Origin: Sphingomonas sp. Leaf339
GTDB taxonomy: Bacteria > Pseudomonadota > Alphaproteobacteria > Sphingomonadales > Sphingomonadaceae
DNA length: 64,000 nt
Reading direction: 5' to 3'
Assembly: GCF_001426195.1 (NCBI RefSeq)
Contig: NZ_LMRS01000045.1
Coordinates: forward strand, 186,548 to 250,547
Positions 29,392-38,517 of this stretch are shown here, one piece after another (position 1 is the first letter of the stretch; every line of letters starts with the position of its first letter). The notes beneath the pieces were generated by a model. It did not search any database and was not told the origin of the DNA. It saw only the letters and a list, made by a program, of their open reading frames with translations. The translations under genes were made by a program, and so were the position numbers.

Positions 29392-30185
29392 GCCAGTCCC
29401 GCCCGGATCGCCGTCAGTCGCTGCATCGCCGGGGGAATCGTCGGTCCGCCGCAATTCACCAGTTGCCGGGGGAAATCCGCCTCGACCGTATGGGGCAGCA
29501 ATCGCCGGCGCAAATCGACGCCACGGCCGCCAGCCGGCGCGATCACCACCTCTGGCGGCTGCGCCACCAGCCGCTCGGCCGGCAACTGTCCGGTGAACTG
29601 CAAGCCATAACCGGCTGCCGCATTGGCAAAACCCGCCCGCGTCATCATCTCGTCGAGCAGCGTTCCGGCCCCCGTTGCCAGATCGCCGGCGATAAACAGC
29701 AACGCCGATGGCCGTCGTTCCACCTGCGTGGTCCGCAACGATCGCTCGATCGCCGCCACCATCTGCTCTCCGGCCGCGTGCGCGCCGACCGCAGCCGCAA
29801 GCTCGCGCACCTGCGCCTCGCTATCCGCGATCGTGGGCGGCGCATCCAGATACAGCGTCTTCAACCCCGCCCGCGCGAACGCATCGCGGGTCGCCGGGGC
29901 AGTGAAGCGGGACGCGACGACCAGATCCGGCGCCAGCGCGATTACCTCCTCCGCCGTCCCCGCGGTCGCGCGAAAGCGGCGGGCGACCGCGATCGGCAGC
30001 GACGTCGCCATCGGATCGTGCGAATAATGGCTGATCGCCGCGATCCGCGATGCCGGCACCAGTCGCACCAGCATCGCGTCCGCACATGGATTGACCGAAA
30101 CGATCCCCCCGCCCCCGCCCCTGAAGTCTGGCGGTGGCGACGCGCAGGCCGCCAGCGCAAGGGCAAGGGCGATCACCCGCTTCAC
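29388..30185 (-). CDS. btuF: Cobalamin-type ABC importer binding lipoprotein
   Basis: A 265-residue substrate-binding protein of the BtuF/FhuD two-lobe type. MKRVIALALALAACAS provides a lipobox (LAAC). The N-lobe has IVSVNPCADAMLVRLVP and the C-lobe ends TAIRAGLA. The GTG start overlaps the btuB stop by GTGA. It would carry cobalamin from BtuB to the BtuCD permease in the periplasm. Confidence 0.87.
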   Translation of the reverse strand: MKRVIALALALAACASPPPDFRGGGGGIVSVNPCADAMLVRLVPASRIAAISHYSHDPMATSLPIAVARRFRATAGTAEEVIALAPDLVVASRFTAPATRDAFARAGLKTLYLDAPPTIADSEAQVRELAAAVGAHAAGEQMVAAIERSLRTTQVERRPSALLFIAGDLATGAGTLLDEMMTRAGFANAAAGYGLQFTGQLPAERLVAQPPEVVIAPAGGRGVDLRRRLLPHTVEADFPRQLVNCGGPTIPPAMQRLTAIRAGLA

Positions 30186-32086
30186 TGGTCCAGCTTCACC
30201 CGTATCCCGCCGAACGCCGCCCGCCCGACCGTGCCGTAACCGGCGACACTGCGGTAATCCTCGTCGAACAGATTGTCGACGCGGCCATAGATCACCAGCC
30301 GCTCGCCGATGGGGAATTCGGCGCGCAGGCCCGCCAGCACATATCCGTCAAGCCGCACGGTGTTCGCGGCATTGTCGAAACTGTCGCCGACATGCGTGAT
30401 CGTGCCGCCCAGCGACAGGCCGAATGACCAGCGGTAGTCCGCGTTCATCGTCACCGTCTGATGCGGCCGCCGTGCTAGATCGCGTCCAAAATTGGCACCC
30501 GGCGTCCGGTTCTCGCTGTCGATATAGTTGTAATTTCCCGTCACGGTGAAGCCGTCGACCGGCATCAGCGCGATGGTCAGTTCGACACCCTCTGCGTCGG
30601 CGCGCTGGATATTGTCATAGACGCCAAAGGGACGCCCGACGCAGATCGAACCGGCCGTGTTCCGCTCCGCCAGCGTACATGACCGGAAATTGATCTGATT
30701 CTTCGTGCGCCGGTTGAAATAGGTCGCGCCGACCCGCGCGCGACCGCCCAGGAATGCCTGCTCGACGCCCAGATCGTAATTGCGCGCGGTTTCCGGATCG
30801 AGCTGCCCGTTCCCGAAATCGCTGTACAGCTGATACAGGGTGGGTGCCTTGAACCCCTCGCCATAACTCGCGCGCAGGGTTGTGCCGGTGTCCAGCGCCA
30901 GTGCCGCATCGCCGCCAAAGGTGGTGTGATTGCCGAACTGGTCGTGGTCGTCGTTGCGCGCGCCGCCGGTCAGCGTCAGCATGCTGACCGGCTTCAAGAT
31001 CAACTGGCCATAGACGCTGGTGATGCCAACCGAATAGCGCGCGAAATCGTCGCCATAGCGGCTGGTCTCATGCTCGACGCCGCCGACCAGACGAGCCTGT
31101 TCGATCAGCCGGAAATCGCCCTGATACTCGTACCGCTCCGACCGACCGCGACCGATGAAGGACGGCTCGTCGCCAAAATCGGGCGCGTAATTGTCGCGGT
31201 TGATGTCGGCGATGGTGAACGCCGTCCGGTTGCGGAAGCGGCCATCGGCCAGATCGGCATGGACGCCGGCATAGCCATAGACTTCCTGCGTCGTCGAATA
31301 TTCGTTGGTGTCGGCGAAGGTAAACGCCGGCGCCGGAAAGCCATCGAGCCGTGCCCGGCTGTGCGCGTACCAGCCGCGCAGGTCGATGCCGATGCCCGGC
31401 ACGATCTCGTATCCCAGCCGACCGTTGGCGCCATATTGACGATACCCGTCCCGCTCACTGCCGACCGCCGCCGACGAGATGCCGTCGGTGCGCAGGTAGC
31501 CGCCGGTCAGCGATCCCGTCAGTCCGCCCGTGCCACCGGCCACGCCGGCGCTGGTGAACACCTGATCGGCGTAGCCATATTCGGCGTTGCCACGCACGCG
31601 CAGGCCCTCGGTCGGCTGGGCCGTGATGATGTTGACCACGCCACCGATCGCCTGGCTGCCCCATGGCACCGAATTGGGGCCACGCAGGATTTCGATCCGC
31701 TCGACCGAGCTCGACAACAGATTGGCAAAATCGAAGCCGCCGCCCGGCGACGACGGATCGTTCACGCGCACGCCGTCAATCACGACCAGCGTCTGCTCCG
31801 CCTCCGCACCGCGCAGGCGCACGCCGGTGAAGCCACCGATCGATCCGTTGCGCGTCACCGTCACGCCCGGCATCGTCGCCAGCAGATCGGAGACGACGAC
31901 GGTCTGGCGCCGCTCGATCTCATCGCGGTCGATCACGGTGATCGCCTGTCCGACCTCGCGCACCGACTGTTCGGCGCGGGTCGCGGTCACGACGATCTGG
32001 TCGTCGTTGGTCGAGGGCTGGTCAAGGCTTTGGGCGGCGGCGGGCGCGGCGATCGCCGCGGCGGAAAGGAGCAGGTACTTCAGCAT
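30182..32086 (-). CDS. btuB: TonB-dependent cobalamin receptor
   Basis: The outer-membrane vitamin B12 receptor of the operon, 634 residues. The start at 32086 has AAGGACG in front and opens a signal peptide MLKYLLLSAAAIAAPAAAQS. A TonB box-like DQIVVTATR, a plug with RGAEAEQTLVVIDGVRVNDPSSPGGG-type segments (short here: VIDGVRVNDPS) and a barrel ending GGIRVKLDQ follow. The longer open frame to 32296 lies inside the riboswitch. A cobalamin riboswitch directly precedes the gene, and the importer genes follow by overlaps. Confidence 0.95.
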   Translation of the reverse strand: MLKYLLLSAAAIAAPAAAQSLDQPSTNDDQIVVTATRAEQSVREVGQAITVIDRDEIERRQTVVVSDLLATMPGVTVTRNGSIGGFTGVRLRGAEAEQTLVVIDGVRVNDPSSPGGGFDFANLLSSSVERIEILRGPNSVPWGSQAIGGVVNIITAQPTEGLRVRGNAEYGYADQVFTSAGVAGGTGGLTGSLTGGYLRTDGISSAAVGSERDGYRQYGANGRLGYEIVPGIGIDLRGWYAHSRARLDGFPAPAFTFADTNEYSTTQEVYGYAGVHADLADGRFRNRTAFTIADINRDNYAPDFGDEPSFIGRGRSERYEYQGDFRLIEQARLVGGVEHETSRYGDDFARYSVGITSVYGQLILKPVSMLTLTGGARNDDHDQFGNHTTFGGDAALALDTGTTLRASYGEGFKAPTLYQLYSDFGNGQLDPETARNYDLGVEQAFLGGRARVGATYFNRRTKNQINFRSCTLAERNTAGSICVGRPFGVYDNIQRADAEGVELTIALMPVDGFTVTGNYNYIDSENRTPGANFGRDLARRPHQTVTMNADYRWSFGLSLGGTITHVGDSFDNAANTVRLDGYVLAGLRAEFPIGERLVIYGRVDNLFDEDYRSVAGYGTVGRAAFGGIRVKLDQ

Positions 32087-32200
32087 CGGGCACGTCCTTG
32101 CTGGCCGTGCGCGTGATTGCACCCGGCCGTCGGGCGTCGCTCGCTCGAGGGAGAACCCTCGTCCGCTCCGGTTTTCCCGCCGGCGCGAAGGATCGACCGT

Positions 32201-32404
32201 GACGGGCAGGTCTCCTGGCTTCCGGGTCATCGCGAACCGCCCCGCCTTCCCGGACGATCGTCCAGTGGCATCATGGGGTGGCTGCTCGCCGGTCACAGTT
32301 GCGGGAACAGCGCCGGAACCGCGGGGGTATCCCCGCTCACCGACTTCCCTTTTGATCCCGTCGCCGGGAACCCGTCACGCGCCGGCGCCTACCGTACCGG
32401 CACT
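32201..32404 (-). promoter_or_regulatory. Cobalamin (adenosylcobalamin) riboswitch
   Basis: On the minus strand the conserved core is recognisable: GGGAAGTCGGTG, then CCCGCAACTGTGACCGG, GCCACTGG, and the B12 box AGCCAGGAGACCTGCC at about 32207-32222. Order and spacing match the cobalamin riboswitch class. It ends about 115 bases before btuB, leaving room for an expression platform hiding the AAGGACG site. When cobalamin is abundant, btuB-btuF-btuC-btuD should be turned down. Its 5' end lies about 20 bases after the coaD stop, so the promoter must be in coaD or farther upstream. Confidence 0.93.
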
Positions 32405-32421
32405 GTGCGGGTCAACGCGGG

Positions 32422-32925
32422 TCAGCTGCCCTTCCGTCCGATCAAGGCAACACGCGTGGCCAATTCGTCACACACGGCGGGCGTCACGAATTTCGACACG
32501 TCGCCGCCATACAACGCAATCTCCTTCACCAGCCGCGACGCGATCGGTTGCAGGGCAACGTCAGCCATCAGGAACACCGTCTCGACGTTGCGGTTGATCT
32601 GCTGGTTCATGCCGGCCATCTGATATTCGTATTCGAAGTCGGCGACCGCGCGCAGGCCACGGACGATCACCTTCGCCCCCTCGCGCGTGGCGAAGTCCAT
32701 CAGCAGCGAGTCGAACGCAACCACGTCGATCTCGCCCGGCACGTCCGCCACCTCGCGCCGCACCGTCGCCATCCGTTCGTCGATCGTGAACATCGGCGAT
32801 TTGGACGGATTGGTCGTGACCCCGATCACCAGCCGGTCGACCAGCTTCGCGCCCCGCCGGATGATGTCCATATGCCCCAGCGTCACCGGGTCGAACGTGC
32901 CCGGATAGACGCCAATGCGGATCAA
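32422..32925 (-). CDS. coaD: Pantetheine-phosphate adenylyltransferase
   Basis: Makes dephospho-CoA from 4'-phosphopantetheine and ATP. A 167-residue protein with the nucleotidyl-transfer motif PGTFDPVTLGH near the N-terminus, FEYEYQMAGMNQ and PIASRLVKEIA. The start is a TTG at 32925 that overlaps the ispA stop (TTGA); a longer frame upstream lies within ispA. The order xseB-ispA-coaD is one operon by spacing. Confidence 0.95.
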   Translation of the reverse strand: MIRIGVYPGTFDPVTLGHMDIIRRGAKLVDRLVIGVTTNPSKSPMFTIDERMATVRREVADVPGEIDVVAFDSLLMDFATREGAKVIVRGLRAVADFEYEYQMAGMNQQINRNVETVFLMADVALQPIASRLVKEIALYGGDVSKFVTPAVCDELATRVALIGRKGS

Positions 32926-33821
32926 CGGTCGCGCTCCACCACATACCGCGCCACGGCGCGCAACAGATCGGCCTCCGCCCCATAGGCATGCAGGTGGCTG
33001 ACGGCCTGATCGACCAGCATCGCGCACTGTGCCCGTGCCCGGTCGACGCCCATCAGCGTCAGGAAGGTCTCCTTGCCCGCTTCCTCGTCCTTGCGCAGCT
33101 TCTTGCCGGCCAGCGCCTCGTCACCCTCGGCATCGAGCAGGTCGTCGGCGATCTGGAACGCCAGCCCCAGATCATGGGCATAGCCGCGCAGGCCCGTGCG
33201 CCCCTCCGCCGGCAAGCGGCCCAGGATCGCGCCCGCCTCCACCGCCGCGCAGATCAGCGCACCGGTCTTCATCTGCTGCAACCGGGTGACGGTGTTCAGG
33301 TCGAAGCGCGTCTGTTCGGCCGCCAGATCCATCATCTGCCCGCCCGCCATCCCCGACGGTCCCGCCGCGCGGGCCAGATCGAGCACCAGTTCGGCGCGCA
33401 CGAACGGATCGGCATGCGTCGCCGGATCGGCCAGCACCTCGAACGCCAGCGCGTGCAGGCAATCGCCCGCCAGGATCGCCGTCGCCTCGCCGAACGCCTT
33501 GTGCGCGGTCGGCTTGCCGCGACGCAGGTCGTCGTCGTCCATCGCCGGCAGGTCGTCATGGATCAGCGAATAAACGTGGATCGCCTCGATCGCCGTCCCC
33601 ACCAGCGCCGCACAGTCGCGATCGACCCCGAACAGGTCGGCGGTGGCCATCGTCAGGAGCGGCCGCAACCGCTTGCCGCCGCCGATCGCGGCGTGGCGCA
33701 TGCAGCGGTACAGGTCGGCGCGGGGATCGTCCGGCACCGCCAGCAACTGGTCGAACCGGCGGTCGATATCGGCGGCCACGACGGCAATCGCATCGGGCAG
33801 CGAGGCGGGTAATGCGGTCAC
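32922..33821 (-). CDS. ispA: Farnesyl diphosphate synthase (polyprenyl synthetase)
   Basis: Condenses dimethylallyl or geranyl diphosphate with isopentenyl diphosphate to farnesyl diphosphate, feeding carotenoids, quinones and undecaprenol. A 299-residue protein with the first Asp-rich motif in SLIHDDLPAMDDDD and the second in AFQIADDLLDAEG, and KTGALI between them. The start is a GTG at 33821, four bases after the xseB stop. Longer open frame overlapping xseB is rejected. Confidence 0.95.
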   Translation of the reverse strand: MTALPASLPDAIAVVAADIDRRFDQLLAVPDDPRADLYRCMRHAAIGGGKRLRPLLTMATADLFGVDRDCAALVGTAIEAIHVYSLIHDDLPAMDDDDLRRGKPTAHKAFGEATAILAGDCLHALAFEVLADPATHADPFVRAELVLDLARAAGPSGMAGGQMMDLAAEQTRFDLNTVTRLQQMKTGALICAAVEAGAILGRLPAEGRTGLRGYAHDLGLAFQIADDLLDAEGDEALAGKKLRKDEEAGKETFLTLMGVDRARAQCAMLVDQAVSHLHAYGAEADLLRAVARYVVERDR

Positions 33822-33825
33822 GCGA

Positions 33826-34077
33826 TCAGGCCGCGGCAAAGGGGCGCGTGCCCTGTGGCTTGCCCTCGGCATCCAGCCGGATCGCTTCGATCCGCGCCTG
33901 CGCCGCATCCAGCCGATCGGCACAGCGCGCGCGCAGCCGGTCGCCGCGCTCGTACAGCCGGATCGACTCGTCGAGCGTCGCATCGCCGCTTTCCAGCCGG
34001 CCGACGATCCGTTCCAGTTCCTTCAGGGCGTCTTCGAACGACAGATCGTCGGTCGCAATCTCGGGGGGCGTCTCCAT
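33826..34077 (-). CDS. xseB: Exodeoxyribonuclease VII small subunit
   Basis: An 83-residue subunit of the single-strand exonuclease. The family signature [19 protein letters not shown] and [19 protein letters not shown] are present. It leads the xseB-ispA-coaD operon, a standard order for xseB-ispA. The large subunit xseA is not in the window. Confidence 0.95.
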   Translation of the reverse strand: METPPEIATDDLSFEDALKELERIVGRLESGDATLDESIRLYERGDRLRARCADRLDAAQARIEAIRLDAEGKPQGTRPFAAA

Positions 34078-34140
34078 CCCCCCGCTATGCGACAGGGGCG
34101 ATGGGGTGGCAAGGATCGGCGGTTGCCCACCGGAGCGGAA

Positions 34141-34162
34141 AGTTAGGCTAAAGTTAGGCCTA
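34141..34162. repeat. Short direct repeat upstream of xseB
   Basis: AGTTAGGC occurs at 34141-34148 and 34152-34159, an 11-base period (one helical turn), with the second copy inside a palindrome TTAGGCCTAA. It lies about 65 bases upstream of xseB in a 210-base gap and could be a regulator site; nothing else is recognised in that gap. Confidence 0.3.
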
Positions 34163-34235
34163 AACCGTCCCTATTTTTCGCTTGGAGCCTGACGATCGAA
34201 AGAGCGGGACGAGGATGTCCAGCCAGCAGTATATC

Positions 34236-34281
34236 GATGCCGGGGACTGTAGGACAGACATGCCCCCCCCGCCCCGGCATC
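34236..34281 (-). terminator. Possible stem-loop after purA
   Basis: GATGCCGGGG (34236-34245) and CCCCGGCATC (34272-34281) are perfect 10-bp arms with a 26-base loop, starting 6 bases after the purA stop on the minus strand. There is no T run after the stem, so a factor-independent terminator is not certain. Confidence 0.4.
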
Positions 34282-34287
34282 GCGGCT

Positions 34288-35577
34288 TCAATCCGCGAAC
34301 GGATCGCGGACCAGGATCGTGTCAGCGCGCTGCGGACTGGTTGACACCAGCGCCACCGGGCAACGGATCAGTTCCTCGATGCGGCGGATATACTTGATCG
34401 CCTGTGCGGGCAGATCGGCCCAGCTGCGCGCGCCGGCGGTGGTGCCCTGCCACCCCTCCATCGTCTCGTACACCGGCTCTACCGCCGCCTGATCCGCCGA
34501 ATGCGACGGGAAGTAATCGAGTGTCTCGCCGCGCAGGCGATAGCCGGTGCAGATCTTCACTTCGTCCATCCCGTCGAGCACGTCGATCTTGGTCAGCGCG
34601 ATGCCGGTGATGCCACCGACCGCCGCCGACTGACGCACCAGCACCGCGTCGAACCAGCCGCAGCGGCGCTTGCGGCCGGTGACGGTGCCGAATTCATGGC
34701 CACGGACACCCAGCTGCTCGCCGGTCGCATCCTCCAACTCGGTCGGGAACGGACCGGAGCCGACGCGGGTCGTGTACGCCTTAGCGATACCCAGCACGAA
34801 GCCGACGCCCGATGGCCCGAGGCCGGAACCACCCGCCGCCGCGCCCGCGATCGTGTTCGACGAGGTGACGAAGGGATAGGTGCCGTGATCGACATCGAGC
34901 AGCACGCCCTGTGCACCCTCGAACAGGATGCGCTTACCGGCTGCCCGCGCCTCGTTCAGGTCGCGCCACACCGGCTTGGCGAAGGGCAGGACGAAACCGG
35001 CGATCTCACGCAGTTCTGCCAGCAACCGCTCGCGATCGATCGGCGGTTCGCCGAAGCCGGCGCGAAGCGCGTCGTGATGTGCGGTCAGCCGGTCGAGCTG
35101 CGGCCCCAGATCGTCCAGATGCGCCAGATCGCACACCCGGATCGCACGACGGCCGACCTTGTCCTCATAAGCCGGGCCGATGCCGCGCCGCGTGGTGCCG
35201 ATCTTGCCGGCGCCCGACGCATCTTCGCGCAAGCCATCCAGATCGCGGTGGAACGGTAGGATCAGCGCGCAGTTGTCGGCGATGCGAAGCGTATCCGGCG
35301 TGGCATGGACGCCCTGTTCGCCGAGCCGGGCGATCTCCGCCTTCAGCGCCCATGGATCGAGCACGACGCCGTTGCCGATCACCGACGGCGTACCGCGCAC
35401 GATGCCCGATGGCAGCAACGACAATTTGTAGACATTCTCGCCGACCACCAGCGTGTGGCCGGCATTGTGCCCGCCCTGGAACCGGACGACCATGTCGGCA
35501 CGCTCGGCGAGCCAGTCGACGATCTTGCCCTTGCCCTCGTCGCCCCATTGCGCGCCGATGACTGCTACATTTGCCAT
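34288..35577 (-). CDS. purA: Adenylosuccinate synthase
   Basis: Joins IMP and aspartate using GTP, the first committed step to AMP. A 429-residue protein with the P-loop-like [15 protein letters not shown] at the N-terminus, the GGHNAGHTL segment, and [17 protein letters not shown] lies 8 bases before the ATG at 35577. hisZ is upstream on the same strand with one small secreted-protein gene between. Confidence 0.97.
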   Translation of the reverse strand: MANVAVIGAQWGDEGKGKIVDWLAERADMVVRFQGGHNAGHTLVVGENVYKLSLLPSGIVRGTPSVIGNGVVLDPWALKAEIARLGEQGVHATPDTLRIADNCALILPFHRDLDGLREDASGAGKIGTTRRGIGPAYEDKVGRRAIRVCDLAHLDDLGPQLDRLTAHHDALRAGFGEPPIDRERLLAELREIAGFVLPFAKPVWRDLNEARAAGKRILFEGAQGVLLDVDHGTYPFVTSSNTIAGAAAGGSGLGPSGVGFVLGIAKAYTTRVGSGPFPTELEDATGEQLGVRGHEFGTVTGRKRRCGWFDAVLVRQSAAVGGITGIALTKIDVLDGMDEVKICTGYRLRGETLDYFPSHSADQAAVEPVYETMEGWQGTTAGARSWADLPAQAIKYIRRIEELIRCPVALVSTSPQRADTILVRDPFAD

Positions 35578-35730
35578 GAATGCGATTCCCCGCCTGCCGA
35601 TACGGACCCACGCGCCCTTCGACAGGACTCGGCGCGTGGGCGGTTCAGGAATGTCGGAGGCGCGGGTAGCGGGCGGGCAGGCACAGGTCAACCGGGGCGC
35701 GGGGCGACGACCCGTCGCCCGGCGCCCCGA

Positions 35731-36186
35731 TCAACGAACGTTGATGTCGATCACGATCCGGCGAATACGCCCCTCGGACGTCGCATTTTGCAGCACGACC
35801 TTGTCCCGACCATGAAAGTCGGCGGCGGCAGTGTAGAATGCCTGCACGCCGTCCACCTTTTGCCTGTCACAGGCCACACGGGGATTGGGGAACGCGAAGT
35901 TGGGAAAGACCTTGTCATAGGAAATATCGACCTGGCCGTGTCGCGCCCCGGTCAGGACCTGCGTCGTCATCGTTCCGGCCGATGAACAATCGGGATTGGT
36001 CATCGTCGCAAACCACAGCCGCACCTTTTCACCAGGCACCGCTGCCTTGGCGATATCGAGCGTGTCATATCCCTTCATTTGGCCACGATCGACGCGGTGA
36101 ACCACATAGGTTTGGGCGGCAACGCTGCCAGCACACATCGCTGCAGCCGCGGCGACACCGACAAGTATAACCGATGATCTTGGCAT
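35731..36186 (-). CDS. Secreted protein of unknown function
   Basis: A 151-residue protein with an N-terminal signal peptide (MPRSSVILVGVAAAAAMCAG...VAAQ). The mature part has two Cys (NPDCSSAG, VACDRQK), which could form a disulfide, and looks like a single beta-rich domain ending RRIVIDINVR. I do not recognise the family. It sits between hisZ and purA; the 103 bases upstream have no other gene and may contain its own promoter. Confidence 0.75.
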   Translation of the reverse strand: MPRSSVILVGVAAAAAMCAGSVAAQTYVVHRVDRGQMKGYDTLDIAKAAVPGEKVRLWFATMTNPDCSSAGTMTTQVLTGARHGQVDISYDKVFPNFAFPNPRVACDRQKVDGVQAFYTAAADFHGRDKVVLQNATSEGRIRRIVIDINVR

Positions 36187-36289
36187 GATGCTACGTCCGA
36201 CAGAACTTGATGCTGCCGGAAATCTATTGATCCCGTAAAATCTTGTAAATGATCGAAAGCTTCATGATGGCTTTGTCACGCCCGCGACA

Positions 36290-37396
36290 TCATGAATCCC
36301 GGATCACACCGTCGACATAACGATGCGTGCATAGCTGTGCCTGCGGCGTATCGCCCGGTTCCAGCCCGGCGACCGTGACCCAGCCGGCGGCGCGCATCGC
36401 CGCGCCTTCGGACGCCGGCGTACCGTGCGGCAGGAACAGCCGCCGGCGCGCCGGTGCGGCGCCGATACCGCCGAGCATGTCGGCATAGAGCGAGAAACCG
36501 GTCGCCGGCTCCTCGGTGCCATCGGGATGGACGATGACGTATGTGCCGCCCCGCCCCAGTTCGCGCGCCGCGCCGGCCGCGAACAGCGAGAAACCCAGCC
36601 ACGACTGATATTCGAAACCATGCCGCTCGGTCGGGTCCAGCGTCATCGCCGCCGTATTGCCCAGCGCCGCCGCGATCGTCGCCAGCCCGTCCAGCCGGCT
36701 CGCCAGCACGCCATCCGTATCGAACGCGCGCAACCGTGCCATCGCGCTGTCGAACGGCCCCGCGGCCTCGACGAGCGGCAGATAGGCCGGCGCGATCGCC
36801 GCGACGCCGCCGGCATCCTTGGCATCCAGCCGCTCACGTAACGCGCCGATCGCCTCGGCGGCCACCGGCAACGGCCCCGCCGCCAGCGTGTCGACCAGAT
36901 CGGGTAGCGTGAAATCGATCGATACATCGGCGATACCCGCCGCCGCCAGCCCCTCGACCGCGACGCCCACGACCTCACACGCAGCGGCGATCGAATCGAG
37001 CCCGATCAATTCCGCGCCGACCTGCCGCCGCTCACGCGCGGGGGCCAGTTGCGATGCGCGCAGCTTCAGCACCGATCCGGCATAGGACAGGCGCACCGGG
37101 CGCGGGTGATGCCCCATCCGCGTCGCCGCGATCCGCGCGACCTGCGCCGTCATGTCCGGGCGGATCGCCAGCGTCGCCTGCCCGACCGGATCGACGAACC
37201 GAACCGCGTCGGTCAGCCCGCCCGCTTTTAATCGCACCGCCAGTTCGTCGGCGAATTCGGCCAGCGGCGGATCGACGCGCTCGTACCCATGCAACCGTGC
37301 CGCCTCCAGCACGCGCGCCTCCACCGCCGCGGCGGCATCGGCCACCGGCGGCAGGCGGTCGTGGAATCCTTCGGGGAGCAAACCGGGCATCGTCAT
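36290..37396 (-). CDS. hisZ: ATP phosphoribosyltransferase regulatory subunit
   Basis: A 368-residue class II aminoacyl-tRNA-synthetase paralog that activates the short form of HisG in histidine synthesis. LLPEGFHDRLPP at the start, a motif-2-like IRPDMTAQVARIAATR and the later RGGTYVIVHPDG region are typical. Presence of hisZ implies a short-form hisG elsewhere in the genome. hisZ near purA is a common alphaproteobacterial arrangement. Confidence 0.93.
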   Translation of the reverse strand: MTMPGLLPEGFHDRLPPVADAAAAVEARVLEAARLHGYERVDPPLAEFADELAVRLKAGGLTDAVRFVDPVGQATLAIRPDMTAQVARIAATRMGHHPRPVRLSYAGSVLKLRASQLAPARERRQVGAELIGLDSIAAACEVVGVAVEGLAAAGIADVSIDFTLPDLVDTLAAGPLPVAAEAIGALRERLDAKDAGGVAAIAPAYLPLVEAAGPFDSAMARLRAFDTDGVLASRLDGLATIAAALGNTAAMTLDPTERHGFEYQSWLGFSLFAAGAARELGRGGTYVIVHPDGTEEPATGFSLYADMLGGIGAAPARRRLFLPHGTPASEGAAMRAAGWVTVAGLEPGDTPQAQLCTHRYVDGVIRDS

Positions 37397-37450
37397 GCGC
37401 GCGCTGTTAGCGGCTAATCGCGGCCGCGGCGATGCCCTTCCGCCGTCCCG

Positions 37451-38443
37451 TCATCCGCCGGGTGTACTGGGTGCCGGTTGAGCAGGCAAAGGCGCCGCCA
37501 ACGGTCCCAGCGCAGGGGCGCCGCCACGGGGTTTGAGGATGATCGGTCCCTTGGGTGGATCGGACAGCGGGCCGCCATTGCCCGTGCCCCGGCCATGCAG
37601 CGCGTCGATCTCTGCCTGCCGTCGTTGCAGGTAGAAATCGCGCGAATTGGCATAGGGATCACCCTTGCCGTCATGCAGCGCGTGCAACGTCTCGTCGAAT
37701 TCGGCGCGGTGGTCCAGCGCGCCCAACACGCCGGCGGGGATCGCGAATTTCGGATCGGTGACGCCCTGCCCCAGCGTGACCGGCAGCACGATCCGGTCGA
37801 CCGCACCGCCGAACAGATCGCGCACCGTCGTCGGCCCGACGATCGGCAGGAACATGAACGGCCCGTTCGGCACGCCATAGAAACCCAGCGTGTTGGCGAA
37901 CCCGTTGCTGCGGCGGGGCAGCTTGAACGGCTTTTTCCTGGCGACATCGAACAGACCGATCGCGCCGATGGTCGTGTTGATCGCAAAGCGCCCCACCGTT
38001 TCGGCCGCCTTGCCGATCTTGTGCTGCAGGACGAAGTTCACGAACACCACCGGTTCGCGCAGATTGTAGAGGAAATTGTGGATGCCGCTGCGCACCGGGC
38101 CGGGGACGTTCTTTTTATAGGCCATCGCGGCTGGCCCCATCACCGCATTGTCGATCTTCTGCGTGACCGCGAACGACTCGGCGTTGACGTCGGCGAAAGG
38201 ATCGGGCGCCTCCCACCGCGCCCGCGCCGTGACTACGATATCGTTGTGGATGGCATCGATGGGGCCGTCGGTCTTGGTGGGTGGTGCCGCCGGGGTCGGC
38301 GGTGCGATGGGGGGAACGGCCTGGGATGCTTGCGCGGCCGGCGCCTCTACCGGCGCGGCCACGACGGGATCGACCGGCACGACTTCCTGCGCCGCCGGGT
38401 TGGCGGCCAACAACAACGCGGTCGTCCATGCCAGCACGCTCAA
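37451..38443 (-). CDS. mlaA: MlaA/VacJ family outer-membrane phospholipid-removal protein
   Basis: MlaA takes mislocalised phospholipids out of the outer leaflet of the outer membrane for return by the Mla system. The core (DPFADVNAESFAVTQKIDNA through VDRIVLPVTLGQG) has the family features including the LPIVGPTTVRDLFG stretch. There is an N-terminal signal-like segment and a Pro/Ala-rich linker to about residue 60, but no lipobox Cys, unlike E. coli MlaA; a Pro-rich C-terminal tail is extra. No mlaFEDB genes are adjacent. Confidence 0.9.
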   Translation of the reverse strand: MSVLAWTTALLLAANPAAQEVVPVDPVVAAPVEAPAAQASQAVPPIAPPTPAAPPTKTDGPIDAIHNDIVVTARARWEAPDPFADVNAESFAVTQKIDNAVMGPAAMAYKKNVPGPVRSGIHNFLYNLREPVVFVNFVLQHKIGKAAETVGRFAINTTIGAIGLFDVARKKPFKLPRRSNGFANTLGFYGVPNGPFMFLPIVGPTTVRDLFGGAVDRIVLPVTLGQGVTDPKFAIPAGVLGALDHRAEFDETLHALHDGKGDPYANSRDFYLQRRQAEIDALHGRGTGNGGPLSDPPKGPIILKPRGGAPALGPLAAPLPAQPAPSTPGG

Positions 38444-38517
38444 TCGTCCTCCATCCGGTATCGCCTTACGCCCATGCCTTTAACAAAGGCCAAGGACACG
38501 TGCTTATTCCGTCAGGA

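Noticed and set aside
32087-32296. N-terminal extension of btuB
   Set aside because: The sequence is the cobalamin riboswitch, and the signal peptide begins at 32086 after a good ribosome-binding site.
33822-33983. Upstream extension of ispA
   Set aside because: It overlaps xseB in another frame and the family start is the GTG at 33821.
34182-34397. 71-residue plus-strand frame between xseB and purA
   Set aside because: No ribosome-binding site, overlaps purA, Pro/Arg-rich shadow composition.
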